Origin: CAZTLI01 sp964614375
GTDB lineage: Bacteria > Chloroflexota > Anaerolineae > Aggregatilineales > Phototrophicaceae
DNA length: 12,229 nucleotides
Assembly (NCBI GenBank): GCA_964614375.1
Contig: CAZTLI010000129.1
Coordinates: 1-12,229 of the forward strand
Direction: 5' to 3'
Shown: positions 7,258-12,229 of the stretch, in pieces
How positions within the stretch are numbered: position 1 is the stretch's first letter
Layout of the letters: each line of letters starts with the position of its first letter
Program-made: the position numbers and the translations under genes
Notes under the pieces: model-generated
Seen by the model: the letters and a program-made list of their open reading frames with translations, nothing else
Databases searched by the model: none
Told to the model about the DNA's origin: nothing

Positions 7258-8772
7258 TTAGGGTATGCGGGTCGCAATCAGCGTGTAGTTGACATAGCTC
7301 GTGCCACCGCTGTCAATGCGGACATTGATGAAGGTCTGATTGCTGTCGTTGGTATGGTTGATGTTGATTGACCCACCGCACGATAGACCTGTTGGTGAGT
7401 TGGGGCCGCCCGTCCCCCAGCGCAGATTTTCTGAACCGGGGCCGTTGCACACCAGCGTGATGTTGAAGGTGCGGAAGTTGTTCGGCGGTTGATTGCTCAA
7501 GCCATCGACAGTCACACGGATGCGGTCGCTGGTATCCCCACCGGGATAGGACACAACCTCGCTGAACTGTCCACCGCTATCGCGATTCAGCGTCCAGTTG
7601 TGCTGGTCGGTGTCGGGCGGCGCAGTTTGTGCGGCTTCTGTCGGTGGTGGTGGTGGGGTGGTAGTGGGTTGTGTGCCGCCCTGATTACCGCCCTGATTCC
7701 CACCCGTGTCCTGTGTCGGCTGCGTGCCGGGTTCTTCTGTCGTGGCCGGCGGTGGTAGGGTCGGCAGTGCGGGCGCAGCGGCAGTGGGGAGATTGTCACA
7801 CGGGCCATTGATGCGGACGACAAAGCCCGCCACCCATGCCGTGACACCGTTGTACGTACCGACATACCAGCCACCATTTTGACCCGTGACGACCATGAAG
7901 GTATTGGGCTGCAATTGACCGACGACATTGTAATCGGTGCTGGGGCCGCCACGCAGGTTGACGACGCCACTTTCTGGCGTGACCGAGCAGACGCCCTGTG
8001 GTGCCTGGCTGATGGGTTCTTCGGTGACGGCGGGTGCGGGGGGCACACTGCCGCCCGACGTCGCTTCGATTTGCGCCAGATTGACACTGATTTCGACTGT
8101 ACCGTCAATTTCGGGATCAGCCGATGACACGACCAGTTCATAGGCGGCATTGCTGCCCGTGATATAGAGGATGGCTTGATCGACAGCATCAGCAATCACA
8201 GCGACGACACGCCCATTGCTATCGCGAACCATCGCCGTGAAGTGGAAGTCGAGTGTCAGGCTGGTGATAGTGATGACCGATGGCGAATCGGGCGTTCCGG
8301 TGAAGTTATAGACCACATCGGGCGCGCCCAGCGGAATGTTGATGGTCACGGGTTGACCCGGTTGCAGGGCAGTCGCCACACTCGGCGCTTCATTTTGCAG
8401 CGCGAGGATGTAGGTGCCGGTGCCGCTCGTCGCGCCGACGATGAGCGTGTAGGCGCCGCCTGCGGGCAGTCGATAGCTCACGCTGGCATCATTCGCCAGG
8501 GCGGTGAACGGGTCACTGCTGCTGAAGGCAAGCTGGCCCGTGGGGCCAAGCAGGGCAACAGTCGGTGAGAGGTCGCCCGCTGTCGGCAGCACATACGCCG
8601 TTATCAGGTCGCCCGCGCTGCCATTGAAGGTGAAGAACCCTTGTGGCGCGGTGGCGTTGATTTCGCCGCCGGTGACGCTGCCATAGGTGATGCCGGTCTG
8701 GGCGGAGGCGATGCTGGTGATACCCAATGTGAGTACCAGCAGACTGATAATGAGTGCAATTCGCTTTTTCAC
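7258..8772 (-). CDS. Secreted protein with PPC-like domains and one SH3b domain
   Basis: 504 residues from a GTG start at 8772, chosen because AAGGAG (8779-8784) lies six bases upstream and a signal peptide follows directly (KKR, hydrophobic core, cleavage after ASA near residue 24). An in-frame extension to 8829 would place 19 unrelated residues before it. After cleavage come two all-beta segments (about 29-126 and 139-235) resembling bacterial pre-peptidase C-terminal (PPC) domains. An SH3b domain (262-325) has VNLRGGPSTDY and WVAG and is bracketed by Cys262 and Cys325. A Pro/Thr/Gly/Gln linker (about 326-390) leads to a C-terminal domain (391-504) that I do not recognise, with Cys442 and Cys465. 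No catalytic motif is seen. SH3b domains generally bind cell-wall peptides or other ligands, so a surface adhesion or sensing role is an inference. Confidence 0.85.
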   Translation of the reverse strand: MKKRIALIISLLVLTLGITSIASAQTGITYGSVTGGEINATAPQGFFTFNGSAGDLITAYVLPTAGDLSPTVALLGPTGQLAFSSSDPFTALANDASVSYRLPAGGAYTLIVGATSGTGTYILALQNEAPSVATALQPGQPVTINIPLGAPDVVYNFTGTPDSPSVITITSLTLDFHFTAMVRDSNGRVVAVIADAVDQAILYITGSNAAYELVVSSADPEIDGTVEISVNLAQIEATSGGSVPPAPAVTEEPISQAPQGVCSVTPESGVVNLRGGPSTDYNVVGQLQPNTFMVVTGQNGGWYVGTYNGVTAWVAGFVVRINGPCDNLPTAAAPALPTLPPPATTEEPGTQPTQDTGGNQGGNQGGTQPTTTPPPPPTEAAQTAPPDTDQHNWTLNRDSGGQFSEVVSYPGGDTSDRIRVTVDGLSNQPPNNFRTFNITLVCNGPGSENLRWGTGGPNSPTGLSCGGSININHTNDSNQTFINVRIDSGGTSYVNYTLIATRIP

Positions 8773-8778
8773 AACATA

Positions 8779-8784
8779 CTCCTT
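8779..8784 (-). promoter_or_regulatory. Ribosome binding site that fixes a GTG start
   Basis: AAGGAG on the minus strand, six bases before GTG at 8772. The ATG between them opens a frame that stops after two codons, so GTG is the real start. Confidence 0.8.
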
Positions 8785-8810
8785 ATAGACTAGATTGGAT
8801 AGATCCTGTG

Positions 8811-8868
8811 TGCTTCTGGCAACGGGCATGGGGGCAATTGCAGCAGGCCGCGCGCCATGCCAGAAGCA
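8811..8868 (-). promoter_or_regulatory. Leader inverted repeat upstream of the secreted SH3b gene
   Basis: A perfect 11-base inverted repeat, TGCTTCTGGCA (8811-8821) and TGCCAGAAGCA (8858-8868), encloses 36 bases. A second possible pairing, GGCATGG (8825-8831) with CCATGCC (8855-8861), uses part of the same 3' arm and therefore excludes the first. The internal GCAATTGC (8834-8841) is itself palindromic. It lies 39 bases upstream of the GTG start. The arrangement would suit a leader RNA switch or a stability hairpin, but it matches no riboswitch I know. Confidence 0.45.
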
Positions 8869-8881
8869 ATTTGTCTGTATT

Positions 8882-8933
8882 AGCTAACGTTACGTAAGCT
8901 AACTATGACCGAATATGGAATTTGACGCAAATT
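8882..8933 (-). promoter_or_regulatory. Candidate promoter/operator region of the secreted SH3b gene
   Basis: A perfect 15-bp palindrome, AATTTG-ACG-CAAATT, occupies 8919-8933. A direct repeat AGCTAAC occurs at 8882-8888 and 8897-8903, flanking GTTACGTA. A weak promoter can be drawn on the minus strand: TTGCGT (8925-8930), 17 bases, CATAGT (8902-8907), with its -35 inside the palindrome. The palindrome and repeats are seen; promoter function is inferred. Confidence 0.35.
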
Positions 8934-8950
8934 GAGAGCGTGTTTGTTAT

Positions 8951-8982
8951 GGGGTGAAGGCTAGCGGCTCACCCCACTTTTT
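8951..8982. terminator. Hairpin just after the triple-SH3b gene
   Basis: GGGGTGA (8951-8957) pairs with TCACCCC (8969-8975) around an 11-base loop. The T-run (CTTTTT, 8977-8982) follows on the plus strand, where no gene precedes it. On the minus strand, where the gene at 8985 ends, the hairpin is followed by ATAACAAAC with no T-run. It may still end or protect the minus-strand transcript. Confidence 0.4.
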
Positions 8983-8984
8983 GA

Positions 8985-10193
8985 CTAACCGCTGTAGTCG
9001 GCAGACTGGATGCGCGGCAGGGCGTCACAGGCGCCGCTGAGCGCGAGATCACCCGCGAACGCCCAGCCCAACGTCCCCAATCTAAACCAACCGTTATCGC
9101 TTTGCTGGTCAACGGGCAGCGGACTGGTCATCTGCCCGGTCACAGCATAGTTCATGCCCGGGCCGCTCCGCATATTGACACTATCGCTGAGATAATTGCG
9201 GGCGACACAGGGATATTCATCGGTTTCCGGCGTAATCAGGGCTTCGACACTGTTATCGATCACCGCTGCGCCCGGATTGCCACTCGTGGTCGTCGGCGGC
9301 GCGGCGATGCTGCGCGATGTGACGCTGGAGCTATCGTTCAGCGGCAGCGTGTCACATGCGCCATCGAGATTGATGATGTCCGAATAAATCCAGCCCGGTT
9401 GTGGCGAAATATTGATTTGATACCAGCCACTGGCGGAACGGGATTCGGCGAGCAGCGTGACATCATCGCGCATGGTGACGAGTACGCCGTGATTCAGTCC
9501 CGCGCCGCTGCGGACATTCACCCGTCCACTGGTCGCAATCGTGACTGTACACAATCCATAGGCTATGACAGGCAGGTCAGCGCAGCCCTCAGTCTGGTCT
9601 ACGACACTCCCCGCGACCCAACCAATGAGTCCATCATAAATATCAACCTGATACCAGCCATCGGCAGTCCGCTTGAAGGCATTGACCTGTGTGCCTATGG
9701 GCAAATTGGCGACGATGCTGTAATCCAGGGTGGGGCCGCTGCGAACGTTGACATTGGCGCTGCCGCGTGTGCTGATGGTGCAGTTGGGAAGCGGCGCTGC
9801 CGTTTCACCCGTCGTTGTGGTCGATGCGGCGCTGCCGACTGTGCCCGGTGGTGGCGGCACTTCGGGATTGGTGGTATTGGCGACGGTCTGTGTTTCGCCC
9901 TGCGCCGATACCGATTGTGGCGCGGGTTCTTCCGTTACATAGATGACTTCAGCATGAAAGTCGATGACGCCGCCTGTTTCCTCATTGGCGGTCGTCAATC
10001 CACGCAGCGCTAGCAGCGCAATGCCCACAATGATGAACGCGCCCACCAGAAGCAGCCAGTAGACCGGGTTGGGGAAGCGCCTCGACGCCAGTGTATTGGC
10101 GCGCACCACATTCATGTTCTTCACTGTCGGTACGGCAGGCATCCGATTCACGGTTGGATGGGCGAAATTCCCGGTTTCAGTCGGTTTGGTCAT
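8985..10193 (-). CDS. Membrane-anchored protein with three SH3b domains
   Basis: 402 residues from ATG at 10193, chosen because GAGGGG (10202-10207) precedes it by eight bases; the upstream in-frame TTG at 10214 would overlap this site. The N-terminus (1-42) is hydrophilic and presumably cytoplasmic, and one TM segment (about 43-63, VYWLLLVGAFIIVGIALLAL) anchors the protein. An acidic, Pro/Thr-rich spacer (about 70-135) leads to three SH3b domains: 138-204, 215-280 and 329-389. Each carries V-N-V/M-R-S-G near its start and G-W-Y/F in the middle, begins at a Cys and ends in G-C/A-C-x-x-L-P. The paired Cys suggest one disulfide per domain, consistent with an extracytoplasmic position. No enzyme domain is present. 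A ligand-binding or wall-binding sensor is likely but unproven. The SH3b domains match the one in the neighbouring gene at 7258. Confidence 0.87.
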   Translation of the reverse strand: MTKPTETGNFAHPTVNRMPAVPTVKNMNVVRANTLASRRFPNPVYWLLLVGAFIIVGIALLALRGLTTANEETGGVIDFHAEVIYVTEEPAPQSVSAQGETQTVANTTNPEVPPPPGTVGSAASTTTTGETAAPLPNCTISTRGSANVNVRSGPTLDYSIVANLPIGTQVNAFKRTADGWYQVDIYDGLIGWVAGSVVDQTEGCADLPVIAYGLCTVTIATSGRVNVRSGAGLNHGVLVTMRDDVTLLAESRSASGWYQINISPQPGWIYSDIINLDGACDTLPLNDSSSVTSRSIAAPPTTTSGNPGAAVIDNSVEALITPETDEYPCVARNYLSDSVNMRSGPGMNYAVTGQMTSPLPVDQQSDNGWFRLGTLGWAFAGDLALSGACDALPRIQSADYSG

Positions 10194-10262
10194 TGTCTCT
10201 TCCCCTCGTCGCAAAAATCATTTTCAGGTTGATGTTGTGTCGCGGTCTTGCGAACTATTTCT

Positions 10263-10291
10263 AGTGTAACTTGCCGCTAGACATGTGTCTG
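10263..10291 (-). promoter_or_regulatory. Candidate promoter of the triple-SH3b gene
   Basis: On the minus strand CAGACA (10286-10291) and TACACT (10263-10268) are 17 bases apart. Each matches the sigma-70 consensus at four or five positions. The leader would be about 65 bases. Confidence 0.35.
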
Positions 10292-10575
10292 TACGTCAAC
10301 CTGTCGCGGTGTTTGCTTTTACCCTATGGAAAACCTACGCAGGGGCAAAATCCATAAAAACCTGTAAAAATTTGTGGATGATGGGGTTGAGTGTTGTGAT
10401 TCCTGGCGGAACAGGCCGCCTTATCAGGTCGCCATTCACGTTTACTGCCCAGTCACCTGCGTTCCTTCTATATGAACGTCTACCCGCCAATACGTATACC
10501 CGGAATGGTGTTGATTGTGTCCAGACGATAGACGGATACGCAGTTCGCACGGGCTAAACACATATCGGCTGAAAT

Positions 10576-10608
10576 ACAAAAACGGGACGACTCGCAAGCC
10601 GTCCCGTT
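10576..10608 (-). terminator. Intrinsic terminator at the end of the two-TM gene's 3' region
   Basis: A perfect nine-base-pair stem, AACGGGACG (10581-10589) with CGTCCCGTT (10600-10608) around a ten-base loop, is followed on the minus strand by TTTTTGTATTT. On the plus strand no T-run follows. The nearest minus-strand gene ends at 10851, about 240 bases upstream, so this terminator either closes a long 3' untranslated region or belongs to a small RNA. Confidence 0.75.
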
Positions 10609-10850
10609 GGTTGTGTAGAGGGTAGATAGATAGGGCGTTATTGATTGCCTGCGACGTAGGAACGGTCTGTCAGATGCGCCATGACGCGGGATGTCCCCGG
10701 CAGGGTGATGAACATCGTGAAAATGGGCAGGGGATGAGCCGCTGTGACCCCATCACGCCCTACGCAGCCAACGCCAACCCGACGCACAACCTGCGCCGGG
10801 ACGAGAATATCCTGTCAAATGGGTGATGACAGATATAGTTCAGGGCGTGT

Positions 10851-11450
10851 TCAGACGCTGGACAGGCGGACGGATTTTGTCAGTCTGTAGCCATATCCTA
10901 TCGAGACGGTTGCCATGAGGCTGGCGAACAGCAGCGCCCCGACCTGCCGCCTGTCATGACCGGGATTGGCATGGAAGTAATAGACCACATCACCACCTGT
11001 CGCTTGTATCGCTGTCCGCATCGAATCGGACACCAGGGTATCTTCGCGCACGAAGTACCATAGCGCCACACCTTGCGCCTGGGCAATGCTCAGGAAACAG
11101 CGAAACTGTCCGTCATCGCTTAAGGTCGCGACAAACTTTGAATCGGCGATGAATCCACCGCCAAGAAAATCGGGATTACAGCACTGTGACCCACCCGGTA
11201 TCGTGATGATTTCGGTAGCTGTTGTGGGTGGACGCCGCCCAACGGGACAGTAAAACACATTCTGATGATTCAGCGGCAAACGCAGATCACCACTCAAAAT
11301 CGCTTCGGCCTCATACCCCGCCTGCTGTGGGTTGGGATTCGTCGGATAGGCGCTGGCGTAATCGCGGTGGGTGGGATTGCCCGCAGGCCACACCATCCAC
11401 AATAGGGCAGCATACACAATGACGGTCATCGCAGCAATGTAACGGCGCAT
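10851..11450 (-). CDS. Unrecognised protein with two membrane segments and a Cys-containing outer loop
   Basis: 199 residues that I cannot assign to a family. A hydrophobic segment at about 4-22 and a second at about 168-188 enclose a hydrophilic region of about 145 residues; the very short N-terminus and basic C-terminus suggest that this region faces outwards. It holds four Cys: Cys68, the pair Cys90-Cys91 and Cys118. These could form disulfides or bind a metal, which is inference only. Basic residues before the first segment (MRRY) and after the second (RLTKSVR) fit both ends in the cytoplasm. The start is supported by GAGGGA (11457-11462) six bases before the ATG. The gene is divergent from nifJ and shares its upstream region. 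Codon use looks like that of its neighbours, so a true gene is likely. Confidence 0.75.
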   Translation of the reverse strand: MRRYIAAMTVIVYAALLWMVWPAGNPTHRDYASAYPTNPNPQQAGYEAEAILSGDLRLPLNHQNVFYCPVGRRPPTTATEIITIPGGSQCCNPDFLGGGFIADSKFVATLSDDGQFRCFLSIAQAQGVALWYFVREDTLVSDSMRTAIQATGGDVVYYFHANPGHDRRQVGALLFASLMATVSIGYGYRLTKSVRLSSV

Positions 11451-11469
11451 GAAGCATCCCTCAATATTT

Positions 11470-11498
11470 TTAACGTCACGTATACGTCATAGTATAAT
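11470..11498 (+). promoter_or_regulatory. Candidate promoter of nifJ, within a divergent control region
   Basis: TTAACG (11470-11475) and a perfect TATAAT (11493-11498) are separated by 17 bases. On the opposite strand TATACT (11491-11496) overlaps the same -10 box and could serve the two-TM gene, although its -35 is poor. The direct repeat ACGTCA at 11473-11478 and 11484-11489 has an 11-base period, about one helical turn, and lies between the -35 and -10 boxes. The leader to nifJ would be about 200 bases. Confidence 0.5.
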
Positions 11499-11546
11499 CG
11501 TGATAACCCTATCTAACCGATAAGATAGCCTTGAGATTACTCTCTT

Positions 11547-11696
11547 ATGCAAGGATGCTGCTGGACTGCATGGGGTTCTTCTCGCGCCTTGCCGCCTCGA
11601 AATGTGATGTTCTTCATAAAAAGACTCGAAGAATGTACGGTGCTGCTATGCAAAGGACGTATTAGGATTGAAGTTGAAACCTACAGCCAATGTTAG
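11547..11696 (+). CDS. Possible small Cys-rich leader ORF upstream of nifJ (49 codons)
   Basis: An ATG at 11547 opens 49 codons that stop with TAG at 11694-11696, overlapping the nifJ ribosome binding site (AGGGA, 11695-11699) and ending ten bases before the nifJ ATG. The product starts MQGCCW and has five Cys (4, 5, 30, 35, 49). No good Shine-Dalgarno lies before the ATG; only GAG at 11533-11535 is visible, somewhat far away. No family is recognised. It could be a chance frame, a regulatory upstream ORF whose translation affects nifJ initiation, or a small protein. Its close abutment to nifJ is the only positive evidence. Confidence 0.25.
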   Translation: MQGCCWTAWGSSRALPPRNVMFFIKRLEECTVLLCKGRIRIEVETYSQC

Positions 11697-11706
11697 GGAT
11701 TTAATC

Positions 11707-12229
11707 ATGTCAAAACGAACCTATCAAACGTTAGATGGCAATGAGGCCGTGGCCTATGTCGTTTATCGTTTAAACGAAGTCATTGCCATATATCCGATTA
11801 CCCCCGCTTCACAAATGGGGGAATGGGCGGATGCGTGGGCGGCGGCAGGCCAGCGTAACATCTGGGATACCGTGCCACAGGTGGTCGAAATGCAGAGTGA
11901 AGGCGGCGCGGCGGGCGCGGTACACGGGGCGCTGCAAGCTGGTTCACTGACAACGACCTTCACAGCGTCACAGGGACTGCTGCTGATGATTCCCAATATG
12001 TACAAAATTGCCGGGGAACTGACACCAACCGTCTTTCATATCGCCGCGCGGTCTGTCGCAGCACAGGCGCTATCTATCTTCGGCGATCACAGCGATGTGA
12101 TGGCGGCGCGCGGCACAGGCTGGGCATTTCTGGCGTCGGGTTCAGTTCAGGAGGCGCATGATTTCGCGCTCATCGCCCACGCCGCGACTCTAAAATCGCG
12201 CATTCCATTTTTGCATTTCTTCGATGGCT
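11707..12229 (+). CDS. nifJ: Pyruvate:ferredoxin (flavodoxin) oxidoreductase, N-terminal part, cut by the window edge
   Basis: The first 174 codons of a gene whose full product is normally about 1170-1200 residues. The segment is the pyruvate-binding and pyrimidine-side thiamine diphosphate domain of single-chain PFOR: YPITPAS (29-35, with the pyruvate-contacting Thr32), VEMQSEGGAAGAVHGALQAG (60-79, with Glu61 at the thiamine-contacting position), LTTTFTASQGLLLMIPNMYK (81-100), HIAARS (111-116, Arg115) and SIFGDHSDVMA (123-133). The enzyme oxidises pyruvate and CoA to acetyl-CoA and CO2, reducing ferredoxin or flavodoxin in the cytoplasm; later parts should carry the Fe-S clusters. AGGGA at 11695-11699 lies seven bases before the ATG. 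It indicates anaerobic or fermentative capacity. No frame break is seen up to the edge. Confidence 0.95.
   Translation, partial: MSKRTYQTLDGNEAVAYVVYRLNEVIAIYPITPASQMGEWADAWAAAGQRNIWDTVPQVVEMQSEGGAAGAVHGALQAGSLTTTFTASQGLLLMIPNMYKIAGELTPTVFHIAARSVAAQALSIFGDHSDVMAARGTGWAFLASGSVQEAHDFALIAHAATLKSRIPFLHFFDG

Larger units (their letters stand above)
10194..10850. other. Long intergenic region between the triple-SH3b gene and the two-TM gene
   Basis: About 650 bases without a convincing gene. Overlapping open frames around 10285-10557 (+) and 10335-10550 (-) both need GTG starts without ribosome binding sites, and they cover the same bases. The minus strand has a candidate promoter for the SH3b gene (10263-10291) and a strong hairpin terminator (10580-10608). 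Between 10609 and 10850 several copies of GTGATG and CATCAC could pair in different ways. A minus-strand frame ending in TAA near 10638 codes for only about 25 residues after its ATG and is not convincing. Confidence 0.5.

Noticed and set aside
8773..8829. In-frame upstream extension of the secreted SH3b protein
   Set aside because: The signal peptide begins at the GTG at 8772, which has AAGGAG six bases upstream; the extension would bury the signal peptide.
9102..10013. 303-codon plus-strand ORF opposite the triple-SH3b gene
   Set aside because: The minus-strand frame has a TM segment and three SH3b domains; the plus frame shows no domain and no ribosome binding site.
10285..10557. Overlapping frames on both strands in the long spacer (+ 10285-10557, - 10335-10550)
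   Set aside because: Both need GTG starts without Shine-Dalgarno sequences, occupy the same bases, and show no recognisable domain; neither can be supported.
10636..10713. 25-codon minus-strand ORF between the two-TM gene and its terminator
   Set aside because: It has an ATG and TAA, but no ribosome binding site and no recognisable content; a frame this short is expected by chance.
10641..10826. 61-codon plus-strand ORF in the same spacer
   Set aside because: No ribosome binding site; the composition looks non-coding, and it runs against the likely minus-strand transcript.

Overview
The window looks like an ordinary chromosomal segment from a free-living bacterium, most likely a Chloroflexota member of the Anaerolineae type. 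That assignment is an inference from gene content, not from a marker gene: a very large Ser/Thr kinase fused to an AAA-type ATPase and TPR repeats, extracytoplasmic proteins with bacterial SH3 (SH3b) domains joined by Pro/Thr/Glu-rich linkers, a secreted Kelch propeller, and a NifJ-type pyruvate oxidoreductase. No transposase, integrase, phage gene, CRISPR array or rRNA is visible.

Left part (1-2705): about 440 bases without a recognisable gene lead into a sugar phosphate isomerase/epimerase-like TIM-barrel gene (447-1286, +), which ends at a good intrinsic terminator (1311-1350). A secreted six-blade Kelch protein (1474-2460, -) converges on it and has its own recognisable promoter (2487-2516). 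The divergent spacer 2461-2722 holds a perfect 17-bp palindrome (2646-2662) placed where transcription of the next gene would start. A degenerate version lies upstream of the isomerase gene.

Centre (2723-7257): a two-domain rhodanese-type sulfurtransferase (2723-3574, +) is followed after 61 bases by a 1093-residue kinase/ATPase/TPR protein (3636-6917, +). No terminator separates them, so they are probably co-transcribed. Convergent to these is a self-contained tRNA-Phe(GAA) unit on the minus strand with a near-consensus promoter, a hairpin leader touching the tRNA and a T-tailed terminator.

Right part (7258-11450, all minus strand): two neighbouring genes for extracytoplasmic SH3b proteins. 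One is a secreted protein (two PPC-like beta domains, one SH3b, a low-complexity linker and a C-terminal beta domain). The other is an N-terminally membrane-anchored protein with three SH3b domains. All four SH3b domains are bracketed by a Cys pair and end in the same C-x-x-L-P signature. After a long spacer comes an unrecognised two-TM protein. Its divergent neighbour, running off the right edge, is nifJ (pyruvate:ferredoxin/flavodoxin oxidoreductase), preceded by a 49-codon Cys-rich ORF.

Nothing here is clearly a new biological system. The most useful leads are the shared palindrome, the leader structures upstream of the SH3b gene and nifJ, and the Cys-bracketed SH3b family.
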